Positions 55,126 to 62,750 of a DNA stretch of 64,000 nt are shown here, piece after piece. The translations under genes were made by a program, and so were the position numbers. The notes under the pieces are model-generated. The model did no database searches. It saw nothing but the letters and a program-made list of their open reading frames with translations, and was not told where the DNA came from. How positions within the stretch are numbered: the first letter of the stretch is position 1; each line of letters opens with the position of its first letter. Origin of the DNA: Anaerolinea sp. (GTDB lineage Bacteria > Chloroflexota > Anaerolineae > Anaerolineales > Villigracilaceae); the NCBI GenBank assembly GCA_020723805.1, contig DYID01000020.1, forward strand, positions 16,130-80,129. Direction: 5' to 3'.

Positions 55126-56106
55126 TTAGGGTATGAACTCGTTCGTAAACGCTTTGCTCAAATCGAGCGGCTCGGTGAGCAAGCCCATGTCGAGCAAAAC
55201 ATTTTGCATGTTCTCCCAGGCTTGCGGGTCCGAATAACCGAGGCGTTCCGCCTTCCATTGCTCAAGGGACGTGGCGAGCACCTGCTTTTGCACGTCCGCG
55301 TCGAGGTCGGCAAAATTGGGGATGTACGCCGCGCTCAACATGAACGCTTCGTCGGGATGTTCGAACGTGTATTGTAACCCTTTCAGGAACGCCCCGACAA
55401 ACGCCCGCACCATATCGGGATTCTCCGCAATCATCTTTTCGCTGGTGAGCAGACCATTCGATGCAAGTTGAGCGTAATCTGCCACGCGGATTTCGGTCAC
55501 GGCAATACCGCGCGCACGCAGCTGAATCGGTTCGTTGGCTGTGTATCCAACGATGATGTCCTGCTGTCCAGCCGCCATCGTCTCCACTTGATTGAAACCG
55601 ATGGCGTCCAGCGTCACGTCCGCTTCGGTGAGCTTGCCGGCATTCAACAGCGCACGCAAACCAATGTAGTTCGCGCCGAACAAGCCGGGCAGACCAATCT
55701 TTTTGCCCTTCAAATCCTGCGGCACAAGCACGTTCGCCTCGCTCTTCGCCACCACCGAAACGGGATACTGCTGGTACCACGCCGCCACGTACATCACGGG
55801 CAGTCCCTGCGCGCGCGCCAGCAGCACCTGTTCGCCCGAAACCACCGCAAACGGCAGTTCGCCCGCCGCCACCAACTCGACGCCTTTGGTCTCGAAGGAA
55901 TAATCGAACTCGATTTCGAATCCCGCCTCTTTGAAATAGCCTTTTTCGACGGCGGCGTAGAACGGCGCATACTGGATGTTGGGGATGTACCCCATCGGCA
56001 GGCGGACTTTTGTCAACGCGCCCGCTTCATTCTGGACATAGGACCTGGCACAGCCCGAAAGAACGATTGCCAGCCCGAGCATGAGTAAAACAATTTTGCG
56101 AACCAT
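55126..56106 (-). CDS. ribY: Riboflavin ABC transporter substrate-binding lipoprotein
   Basis: 326 residues, NMT1/THI5-like fold. Lipoprotein signal ending VLSGC; then VRLPMGYIPNIQYAPFYAAVEKGYFKEAGFEIEF, typical of the family. On sequence alone it could bind a pyrimidine thiamine precursor; the FMN riboswitch upstream of the operon points to riboflavin instead, as in the RibY proteins of Chloroflexus. Confidence 0.87.
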   Translation of the reverse strand: MVRKIVLLMLGLAIVLSGCARSYVQNEAGALTKVRLPMGYIPNIQYAPFYAAVEKGYFKEAGFEIEFDYSFETKGVELVAAGELPFAVVSGEQVLLARAQGLPVMYVAAWYQQYPVSVVAKSEANVLVPQDLKGKKIGLPGLFGANYIGLRALLNAGKLTEADVTLDAIGFNQVETMAAGQQDIIVGYTANEPIQLRARGIAVTEIRVADYAQLASNGLLTSEKMIAENPDMVRAFVGAFLKGLQYTFEHPDEAFMLSAAYIPNFADLDADVQKQVLATSLEQWKAERLGYSDPQAWENMQNVLLDMGLLTEPLDLSKAFTNEFIP

Positions 56107-56131
56107 GGAAACTCCTTGTCAGTGTTTTTAT

Positions 56132-56159
56132 GTTCGAACGTTTAGACGTTTGAACGTTC
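56132..56159 (-). repeat. ACGTTTG heptamers across the ribX stop codon
   Basis: Four 7-nt units (plus-strand GTTCGAA, CGTTTAG, ACGTTTG, AACGTTC), overall nearly palindromic, containing the stop codon of ribX. Confidence 0.8.
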
Positions 56160-56900
56160 TTGCCATTTCAAGAATTTATTCTCCAGCAGTCTCACAACTC
56201 CATAGAGCGCCAGCGCCAGCGCAATCAACGTGAAGACCGCCACGAAGACCATCGGCGTGTCGTATTGGAAATCGCCCACCTGCAACAAAAAGCCGAGACC
56301 TTCCTCCGCGTCCACCAGTTCGCCGACAATGGCGCCAATGACCGAGAGGGTCGCGCCGATGCGCAAGCCGCCGAGGAATACAGGCAGGGAGGCTGGCACT
56401 TCCACCTTCCACAGGATTTGCGCCCGCGTGGCATGGAGCGAGCGCATCAGGTCGTAGAGCGCCGACGGCACCGCCCTCACGCCGACGACGGTGTTCACCA
56501 GCACCGGGAAGAACACAATCAACGCGCAGATGACCACCTTCGAGAGGATGCCGTCTCCCAGCCAGATGACCAGCAGCGGCGCAATGGCAATGACCGGAAT
56601 CGCCTGGCTCGCCACCAAATACGGCGACAGCACCTTTTCCAGCGCACGCGACTTGGCGAGGAAATAGCCCAGGACGGTAGCAAAGGTCACGCCTGCCAGC
56701 AGACCGAGCAGAATCTCGGTCAGCGTGATCCAAGTGTGGCGCTGCAGGCTCCCGTCGCTCACGGCTTTGAGGAAGCGCATCCACACACTGAGCGGCGAGG
56801 GCAGGATGAAGTTGGGGATGCCGCTGTAACGCGTGAGCAGATGCCATCCGAGCAGGAAGGCGAAAGCGGAGAGGATGATTGGGGTAATACGTTTTATCAT
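56142..56900 (-). CDS. ribX: Riboflavin ABC transporter permease
   Basis: 252-residue inner-membrane permease with about six spans and the EAA loop (LMRSLHATRAQILWKVEVPASLPVFLGGLR) that docks to the ATPase. First gene of the FMN-riboswitch operon. The last codons are contributed by a heptamer tract. Confidence 0.88.
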   Translation of the reverse strand: MIKRITPIILSAFAFLLGWHLLTRYSGIPNFILPSPLSVWMRFLKAVSDGSLQRHTWITLTEILLGLLAGVTFATVLGYFLAKSRALEKVLSPYLVASQAIPVIAIAPLLVIWLGDGILSKVVICALIVFFPVLVNTVVGVRAVPSALYDLMRSLHATRAQILWKVEVPASLPVFLGGLRIGATLSVIGAIVGELVDAEEGLGFLLQVGDFQYDTPMVFVAVFTLIALALALYGVVRLLENKFLKWQERSNV

Positions 56901-56905
56901 GGTGT

Positions 56906-56965
56906 ATTCTCCCTCACCCGTCCTTCGGACACCCTCTCCCGCTGGGAGAGGGCTGGGGTGAGGTC
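56906..56965 (-). repeat. CTCACCCC/CTCTCCC hairpin between FMN terminator and ribX
   Basis: On this strand GACCTCACCCCAGCCCTCTCCC, loop, GGGAGAGGGTG...GGGTGAGGG. Joined directly to the terminator T run, as in the thrS leader. Confidence 0.85.
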
Positions 56966-56998
56966 AAAATAAAAAGGCGCCTCGAAGGTTCGGGGCGC
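56966..56998 (-). terminator. FMN-riboswitch terminator
   Basis: Stem GCGCC...GGCGC with inner CGA/TCG and ACCT loop, then CTTTTTATTTT. Another strong hairpin, GTCCCGAAAAC/GTTTTCGGGAC (57035-57063), lies between it and the aptamer. Confidence 0.85.
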
Positions 56999-57095
56999 AG
57001 AATCAGGACTCGGCGAGGTCTGAACCGAATGAAAGTCCCGAAAACAAAGCACGTTTTCGGGACAGTCAAATCAGACTCCTATAGAGCGTAATTGA

Positions 57096-57233
57096 CCTTC
57101 TTCTATCCAGACTGTTACTGTCGGCTCCGGAGTTCCACCGGATCATGCCTGCTTTCCCAAAGAGGAAAGATGTTCCACCCAAACAGGCTCGTGGGCTGTA
57201 CCACCGATCGGGAATTACACCCTGCCCCGAAGG
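57096..57233 (-). promoter_or_regulatory. FMN riboswitch (RFN element)
   Basis: On the minus strand the RFN landmarks occur in order: CCTTCGGGGCAGGGTG, AATTCCCGATCGGTGGTA, CAGCCCACGAGCC, GGCATGATCCGGTGGAA, TCCGGAGCCGACAGT and AGTCTGGATAGAAGAAGG. The closing helix CCTTC/GAAGG is intact. A TATAAT at 57258-57253 supplies the promoter. It controls ribXYZ by attenuation at the terminator 100 nt downstream. Confidence 0.96.
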
Positions 57234-57297
57234 TTTGTATTCAGTTGTGGCAATTATACACCGTCCCGAAGGCTCGCAAAACCTTCGGGACATTCGA

Positions 57298-58812
57298 TTA
57301 CAGTGCGTACAGCGCGCCGTATTTGGTCTTGAGGTAACGAATATATGGCGCGATGGTGAGCGGACTGCCGCTGGCGCGTTCGATGATTTCGGGCGCGGTG
57401 TATTTGCTTCCGTGACGATAGATGTTTTCGCGCAGCCAGCCGTGCAGCGTGCCGAACCTGCCTTCCTTCATTTCATCAGGAATGGAAGGGTGCGCTTTGA
57501 GCGCTGCTTCATAGAACTGCGCGGAGAGGATGTTGCCGAGGGTGTAGCCCTGGAATGCGCCGCCGATGATGCCGCCGTACCAATGGACATCTTGAAGGAC
57601 GCCGTCGCGGTCGTCGGGCGGGACAATGCCAAAGTCCTGTTCGAAGCGTTCGTGCCAGGCTTCGGGTAAGTCGCGAATCGAGAGCGTCCCTTCGAGCAGT
57701 TGCAGTTCGAAGTCGAAGCGCAGCATCACATGCAGGTTGTAGGTGACTTCGTCGGCGTCGGTGCGGATGAGCGACTTCTCGACCTTGTTGATGGCGGCAT
57801 AGAACGTATCGAGGGAGACATCCTTGAGTTGTTCGGGGAACTTCGCCTGGAGTTTGGGGTACATATACTCCCAGAAACCGCGGCTTCTGCCGACGATGTT
57901 TTCCCACAACCTCGACTGCGATTCATGCACGCCCGCGCTTGTTCCGCCTCCGAGGGGCAGTCCCTCATACGACATGTCTATGCCCTGTTCGTACATGGCG
58001 TGACCCGCCTCGTGCATGTTGCTGAAGAGACAGTCGCCGAAGTCGTTTTCCTTGACGCGCGTGGTGATGCGCACATCGCCGAGTGAAAACTTGGTCATGA
58101 AGGGGTGATGGGTCTTGTCAATGCGTCCGCGGTTGAAGTCGTAGCCGAGTTGCTTCACGACTTCCGCGCTAAAGGCGAGTTGGTTGGCTTCGGGGTAATG
58201 TTTGTGCAACACGGAATTGTCGGCGGGTGGCTGGGAGGTGATGGCGCGCACGATGGGCACAAGCTGTTCGCGCAGTTCGGCAAACAGGGCGCGCACGCTG
58301 GAGGCTTTCATGCCGTAGTCGGCAAAATCAATGAGCGGGTCGGCGATGTGTTCGTAGCCGGGGAAGAAGTCTGCCAATTGGCGGCTGAGGTCGAGCGTCT
58401 TTTCGAGGTTGCCGCGCACCCGGCTGAAGTCGTTGGCGGGATGCGCCTCCGTCCACTCCTGATAGGATTTAGCGGCATGTTCATTCAACTCGCCGATGAA
58501 CTTGGGCGGCACCTTGAGGGCGCGTTCGTACTCGCGGCGCGTGACGCGGATTAGACTGGCGTCATCCGAGTCGTAGGGTAGGCTTTCCTCGTAGGGGCGC
58601 AGGTCGTCGAGCAGTTTGCCGATTTTCTTGTCAACGAACTTCTCCTGCGCCATCCGCGCCAGCAGCGCAGACTGGCGTCCGCGTGCCGGGGCGCCGCCGG
58701 GCGGCATGTAGGTCGCCTGGTCCCAGCCGAGCAGGGCGTTGATGTGGTTGAGGTCGCCCACTTCGAGCAGACGGGTTTTGAGTTCCTGTAGTTTCTTTTC
58801 GGGCTTTGTCAT
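57298..58812 (-). CDS. M32 family metallocarboxypeptidase (carboxypeptidase Taq)
   Basis: 504-residue zinc carboxypeptidase. Zn motif HEAGH in SNMHEAGHAMYEQG with the downstream glutamate in GVHESQSRLWENIVGRS; DVRITTRV and the helical M32 shell are recognisable. Removes C-terminal residues from peptides in the cytoplasm. A hairpin GTCCCGAAGG/CCTTCGGGAC (57263-57291) follows the stop and may end transcription just before the FMN-operon promoter. Confidence 0.95.
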   Translation of the reverse strand: MTKPEKKLQELKTRLLEVGDLNHINALLGWDQATYMPPGGAPARGRQSALLARMAQEKFVDKKIGKLLDDLRPYEESLPYDSDDASLIRVTRREYERALKVPPKFIGELNEHAAKSYQEWTEAHPANDFSRVRGNLEKTLDLSRQLADFFPGYEHIADPLIDFADYGMKASSVRALFAELREQLVPIVRAITSQPPADNSVLHKHYPEANQLAFSAEVVKQLGYDFNRGRIDKTHHPFMTKFSLGDVRITTRVKENDFGDCLFSNMHEAGHAMYEQGIDMSYEGLPLGGGTSAGVHESQSRLWENIVGRSRGFWEYMYPKLQAKFPEQLKDVSLDTFYAAINKVEKSLIRTDADEVTYNLHVMLRFDFELQLLEGTLSIRDLPEAWHERFEQDFGIVPPDDRDGVLQDVHWYGGIIGGAFQGYTLGNILSAQFYEAALKAHPSIPDEMKEGRFGTLHGWLRENIYRHGSKYTAPEIIERASGSPLTIAPYIRYLKTKYGALYAL

Positions 58813-58950
58813 GGGGACTCCATTTATGAGGGGATTGCGCTTATTGTATCAACAGTCGGTTGTCTGAAACCCCTCTTGAGGACTGAAAGAAGGTCCGACT
58901 TTGGTCCTTTGAGATGAATAGAGCGCGCCAACGTGAATGCAGGCAACAAT

Positions 58951-58994
58951 GGATTCGAATATCATCCCCCCTGCGGGGACCTGCGACCAAATCG
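58951..58994 (-). other. Fragment resembling the tRNA-Ile2 T-arm/variable region
   Basis: GGATTCGAA (58951-58959), 20 unrelated nt, then CCTGCGACCAAA (58980-58991). In the intact tRNA at 59029-59101 these two blocks are adjacent. It looks like a decayed, interrupted tRNA copy 35 nt from the tRNA gene. Confidence 0.5.
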
Positions 58995-59023
58995 TCAAAT
59001 CCAAAATCCAAAATCTGAAATCA
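58989..59023 (+). repeat. CAAATCC/AAAATCC heptamers beside the tRNA
   Basis: Five 7-nt units (AAATCGT, CAAATCC, AAAATCC, AAAATCT, GAAATCA) ending 5 nt from the tRNA 3' end. Confidence 0.85.
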
Positions 59024-59028
59024 AGAAG

Positions 59029-59101
59029 TGGGCCCAGCAGGATTCGAACCTGCGACCAAACGATTATGAGTCGCCTGCGCTAACCGCTGCGCCATGGGCC
59101 C
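59029..59101 (-). tRNA. tRNA-Ile2 (anticodon CAU, lysidine type)
   Basis: Cloverleaf with 7-bp acceptor GGGCCCA/TGGGCCC, discriminator A, T-arm GCAGGTTCGAATCCTGC, anticodon CAU at 59068-59066. The anticodon arm GGCGACTCATAATCG followed by TTGGTCGC closely resembles E. coli ileX rather than elongator or initiator tRNA-Met, so the C34 is probably modified to lysidine. CCA is not encoded. The tRNA assignment is firm; the Ile identity is from similarity. Confidence 0.9.
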
Positions 59102-59355
59102 GGATATGTCTTATTTTGCCGTATAGGGCGCCTGTGTTTCTCTTTTCACGCTAGGAAAATAAAAATCGCCTGTGTTATTTTAGCCGTGTATCCGCACGCA
59201 GGCAAGGCTGAAAATGCCGCCCAAACGCCGCCAGGCTTTTTTCTGCGCGCCGTTCCGCGCGTTCCCCGACATTCGACACGTCCGAAATAACCGGGGGCTT
59301 CCTGTTGCCTTATACTTACGTAAATTGACATATACGCAAGCATTTTCCACACGTT

Positions 59356-60354
59356 TTACTGCGAAAAAACCGACGCCAAAAACTCGCCCAGCGCGCCCGC
59401 CTGGAGCAGTTGATTCGCGTCCCACTTCGCGCCGTCGCGCTTGGGACTGCGCAATACTCTGCCGCCGCCCCGTACCAATGCGCGCAGTTCCTCGGCGCGC
59501 TTCGCCTGCTGTGGGTTAACGTCATCCGCCCAAACAAAGACGCGCTTGTATTTTTCGGCAATGGCGCGCAGTACATCATGCCGTCCCCCGCCCTCGCTCC
59601 CGAATGACAACACACTCACGCCATTCATTCGGCATTGTGTAACGCTAATGCAGTTGATTTCACCCTCGACAAGTAACAGCGTGTGATGAAACCCCGGCAA
59701 AATGTCGAACATGCCGAAGGGCAAGTCGAACGTACTGCCTCGTTTGCTGGAGTAGCGCAACGCCTTCGGATTCGGGTCGGCGTCAATAAACCGATATTTC
59801 AAGGCGGTTATTGTGTCTCTCCCCGCCTCTGCGTCCCGCCAGGGGATGACAATCGCAGGACGTTCCCGCCGTGCCACCGGGTCGTACACCATGCCGCACC
59901 CCAGCAGCCACGCCTCCCACATCGCAAACGACAGCCCGCGCGATTGCAGGAACGCCCGCGCCGCCGCTCCGTGAGGCGTTGTCAGCCGTGTCATCGCCGC
60001 GTCCACCTCATGCCACGCCTCTGCCTGCCATTCGGCAGACGGCAGGCGCAGCGGCTGGGGCTTTGGACGCGCCGCAGGTCGAGCCGGCGCCGCTGTCTCT
60101 CCGCCCAGGATTTTCATCGCCGTCTTGAAGTCAACGTTGTCGCGCCGCATTACAAAGTCAATGACTGTATGGTATTTGCCGTCTCCACAATGCCGACAAT
60201 GCCAGCGGTCGCCGCTTGGTGTGTGCTTGACGGTAAACCTGTCCCGCCCGCCGCAAAACGGACACGCCCCGACGTGGTACGCGCCAGCCTTGCGCAGGCT
60301 GTGACTCAACAAAGGCAGAATTTCAACAGTCTGATTTATTGTCATCGCGTCCAT
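59356..60354 (-). CDS. DNA primase with CHC2 zinc finger and Toprim domain
   Basis: 332 residues: Zn finger C31-x2-C34 and C-x2-C near 53-56 (CPFCGGRD, WHCRHCGD), then a Toprim domain with LLVEGEINCISVT and FVWADDVN (about 220-300). There is no separate helicase domain. Makes RNA primers for the element's replication, probably with the P4-type helicase upstream. GAGG lies 5 nt before the ATG, inside a direct repeat. Confidence 0.9.
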   Translation of the reverse strand: MDAMTINQTVEILPLLSHSLRKAGAYHVGACPFCGGRDRFTVKHTPSGDRWHCRHCGDGKYHTVIDFVMRRDNVDFKTAMKILGGETAAPARPAARPKPQPLRLPSAEWQAEAWHEVDAAMTRLTTPHGAAARAFLQSRGLSFAMWEAWLLGCGMVYDPVARRERPAIVIPWRDAEAGRDTITALKYRFIDADPNPKALRYSSKRGSTFDLPFGMFDILPGFHHTLLLVEGEINCISVTQCRMNGVSVLSFGSEGGGRHDVLRAIAEKYKRVFVWADDVNPQQAKRAEELRALVRGGGRVLRSPKRDGAKWDANQLLQAGALGEFLASVFSQ

Positions 60355-60527
60355 TTTTGCCTCATTTGTCTAGCCAAGAGCCGAAAAAGTGTAACGTGTA
60401 ACGGATGTAACGGAAGAATCGGGTTTTTTTTCTTAATTAAGGCGTACAAGCAAAAAATACCGAAAGTTCCGTTACATCCGTTACATCCGTTACACCTTTG
60501 TTTTTTTTGCCTCATTTGTCTAGCCAA
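60354..60527 (-). other. Iteron-like region, candidate replication origin of the element
   Basis: Two copies of a 24-nt direct repeat (60354-60377 and 60504-60527) flank two clusters of 9-nt repeats of GTAACGGAT type in opposite orientation: GTGTAACG, GTGTAACGGAT, GTAACGGAA at 60389-60416 and CCGTTACAT, CCGTTACAT, CCGTTACAC at about 60470-60495. The middle is AT-rich (TTTTTTTTCTTAATTAA). It lies between primase and helicase genes, a typical place for an origin. Confidence 0.6.
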
Positions 60528-60546
60528 AATGTCGTTTTGAAAGTCT

Positions 60547-61995
60547 TTACGCCAAAATTCCCACGCCCTCGTACACCCTTTGCGGCTTGCCGTTCAATCG
60601 TTTTAGCGTGACGCTCCCGAATCTCTTTGTCATCCGTTGTCCGAACGCCCGTGCCGACATGGGGTTATAGCCGTATTCTTCGCACCACTGGCTATAAACG
60701 CGGTACAGGTCGCCCGCCGCCGCCGTGAGCGTCTCCCCCACTATCAGGCGTTCCTCGATGAATTGCCCTGTCAGGTCCTCGTCTTCGCGGTATTTTTCCG
60801 TTGACTCAATTACAGCTGCCGGCGGGTTTAGTCCTTCCCGCTGCCATGTCAAGCAGCCGCGTACCAGCCAGGCGAGTATGCCAGGCGCTTCGGCAAGCAG
60901 TTTTTTCGGCAGGTCTTTGTCTAATTTGCGCTCATGCGGAAGTTTAGGATTTTCCACGAAGCGAACGTTGAACGGCACACGCAGAACGCGCCGCCACATG
61001 GCAAAGTCATCGCTGTCTGCAATGCGCGGGCAGTGATTGGTCAGCATGATGATTTTGTGCGTTTGTTTGAATGTCACCGGGTTGGTATGCAGCCCGCGCG
61101 CCGTAATGTAACCGTCGCCCGTCAATTGCTTTATAAGCCCCGCATTCAGCCGCTGCCCCTCGCGGCTCTCGCTCGCCCAAACAAGACGTTTGCCGCGCAA
61201 AGCCACCACAAACGGACGCGCGCCGTCCCCGTCGCCCTGCCGAATGTCCATGAGCGAATCCGCCTGTGTGCTAAAGCAGATGTCGCCGCCCATGACAGCC
61301 GATAACGTGTCCATGATGGTACTTTTTCCGTTTGCACCATCGCCCCAAAATATCGGCAGCACCTGCTCTTTAGTCGAAGTTGAAATGCTGTATCCCAGCA
61401 AGCGTTGAATGAATGCAAGCACATCGGCGTTATTGTCGAAAATCTCTTGCAGGGTCTGCTCCCACAACGGCGCCGGCGTGTCCAGCCCCAGCCATTCAAC
61501 CGGACAATACGCGCGAATGTAATCCCTCGGCTGGCTTGGGCGAAAATCGCCGGTCGCCAGGTCTATGACGCCGTTTTTCACAGGCAGCAGCATTGAATGC
61601 GCGTCCCACTCTTCGCCGGACAGCGCAAACACCGGCAGGGACGCCGCAATGTATAAGACGTTCTCAATACGCCGCCGCGTTTGCAGCAGCCTGGCACGTT
61701 CGATAAAGTGGTTCGACTTCTCGATATTGCCGCGCGCGCGTTCCTCGCTGGCTCTGTCCAGGTATTCAGCCGCAACGCTGTTCATCATGTCTATCACTTC
61801 CCGCCGTCTGTCTTCTTCCCAGTAACTGCCGCGCCATAAGTACCAGACTTTTTGAGCGTGGTCATAAACGACTTTGTCGGCGTACAGCACGGCAAACAGT
61901 TCGGCGTCCCCGCGCTCGTTCTGTTTCAAATACTCGGTCAAGTCGGGTGGTACTATCGCCTGCTCTAAAATCTCTTTCAGTTCATCGGTCAGCAT
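60547..61995 (-). CDS. P4-family phage/plasmid primase-helicase
   Basis: 482 residues of the D5_N/SF3 class. N-terminal D5_N region (YADKVVYDHAQKVWYLWRGSYW), then an SF3 helicase with Walker A GDGANGKST (about 214-222), Walker B near RLVWASE and motif C around KIIMLTNHCP, and a C-terminal winged helix. Drives unwinding at the element's origin. The first codons overlap the end of the next upstream gene by 14 nt. Confidence 0.93.
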   Translation of the reverse strand: MLTDELKEILEQAIVPPDLTEYLKQNERGDAELFAVLYADKVVYDHAQKVWYLWRGSYWEEDRRREVIDMMNSVAAEYLDRASEERARGNIEKSNHFIERARLLQTRRRIENVLYIAASLPVFALSGEEWDAHSMLLPVKNGVIDLATGDFRPSQPRDYIRAYCPVEWLGLDTPAPLWEQTLQEIFDNNADVLAFIQRLLGYSISTSTKEQVLPIFWGDGANGKSTIMDTLSAVMGGDICFSTQADSLMDIRQGDGDGARPFVVALRGKRLVWASESREGQRLNAGLIKQLTGDGYITARGLHTNPVTFKQTHKIIMLTNHCPRIADSDDFAMWRRVLRVPFNVRFVENPKLPHERKLDKDLPKKLLAEAPGILAWLVRGCLTWQREGLNPPAAVIESTEKYREDEDLTGQFIEERLIVGETLTAAAGDLYRVYSQWCEEYGYNPMSARAFGQRMTKRFGSVTLKRLNGKPQRVYEGVGILA

Positions 61996-62422
61996 GTTTC
62001 ACCTCGAAAAGCGGCAATTGCCTGCCGTTGAATTTCATCCCTTTGACGGCGCGGCTTTTGTACGCCAACGGCTTCACATCCTCATCGCGCGGCTCGGCGT
62101 CCCAAAAGGCAAGCGCAAGCCCGCGCTGCAATCCGAAGCCTCGGTCAAACTCGAAGCCGTGTTCAAGCACGGTCGTTATGGCTGCCCGATAGGTGACGCC
62201 CGTCTCGGTGTTCGTGACGACAAGCCACTCGGCGCCGGCGTCCATTGCCTCGCGCAGGGTCTTTACGTCCACCGCCAGCGCCGGCGGCTTGCGTAACATC
62301 CACGACGTTACAATGTTTTTGCGCCACTCATTGCCGATGACGGCGCCGGCGTACTGCCCGCGCTCCGAATACATCGGGATTCCGGTTTGTTTTTTGTTTG
62401 ATTTGGGGATATAATTTTTCAT
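61982..62422 (-). CDS. Unknown element protein (146 aa)
   Basis: Not recognised. 146 residues, basic N-terminus (MKNYIPKSNKKQTG), a mixed alpha/beta middle with WLVVTNTETGVTYRAAI and a final KFNGRQLPLFEVK. AAAAGGG lies about 9 nt upstream of the ATG. Overlaps the helicase start by 14 nt, so the two are translationally coupled; a replication accessory role is a guess from position only. Confidence 0.75.
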   Translation of the reverse strand: MKNYIPKSNKKQTGIPMYSERGQYAGAVIGNEWRKNIVTSWMLRKPPALAVDVKTLREAMDAGAEWLVVTNTETGVTYRAAITTVLEHGFEFDRGFGLQRGLALAFWDAEPRDEDVKPLAYKSRAVKGMKFNGRQLPLFEVKHADR

Positions 62423-62477
62423 AGATTAGTACCCTTTTCTTCGAATCGCCCAGTTCGCCGCTGGGCGGTTCGCACTT

Positions 62478-62654
62478 TTAGGCAGGCTCGCTTTGCGCCT
62501 CCGCTTGGTTGCGCGCATCGGGGATAGATTGCAGTTCACCCAAGCCCAGCAGGAAGGCGCGCAGAATCTCAAAGTTTCCTGTAATGTTCACATCCTCTTT
62601 GGTTTTTGTGTCTTGCACAACGATATAAATTTTCAAGTTTTGTGTGTCTTGCAT
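62478..62654 (-). CDS. Small unknown protein (58 aa)
   Basis: Short gene with GAGG 5 nt before the ATG. Product starts MQDTQNLKIYIVVQDTKTKE, then ITGNFEILRAFLLGLGELQ and an acidic tail; looks like a small alpha/beta protein. A hairpin CGAATCGCCCA/TGGGCGGTTCG (62443-62473) follows, before the 146-residue gene. Confidence 0.65.
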   Translation of the reverse strand: MQDTQNLKIYIVVQDTKTKEDVNITGNFEILRAFLLGLGELQSIPDARNQAEAQSEPA

Positions 62655-62676
62655 GGTTGCCTCACAGTTGAATCAA

Positions 62677-62710
62677 AACGGCGCGTATGATTTGCATCAT
62701 ACACGCCGTT
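62677..62710 (-). terminator. Terminator in the element
   Basis: Fifteen-bp stem with one mismatch (AACGGCG...CGCCGTT arms, loop TTGC) followed by TTTTG on the minus strand. It lies between the 279-residue and 58-residue genes. Confidence 0.75.
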
Positions 62711-62750
62711 AAATTTTCCGTTCCGATTTTCGGAGATTTTCTCCGATTTT

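Noticed and set aside
54313..56900. Thiamine-precursor (HMP/ThiXYZ) transporter
   Set aside because: The substrate-binding fold allows it, but the upstream riboswitch is clearly FMN, not TPP.
59029..59101. Elongator tRNA-Met
   Set aside because: CAU anticodon is shared, but the anticodon and variable regions match the Ile2 type (ileX-like) much better; identity still inferred.
59146..59425. Small open frames between the tRNA and the primase gene
   Set aside because: Several overlapping frames of similar length, none with a convincing ribosome site or protein-like pattern.
60342..60527. 61-residue minus-strand open frame between primase and helicase
   Set aside because: It is low-complexity (repeating Cys-Asn-Gly) and simply translates the iterons and both direct repeats.
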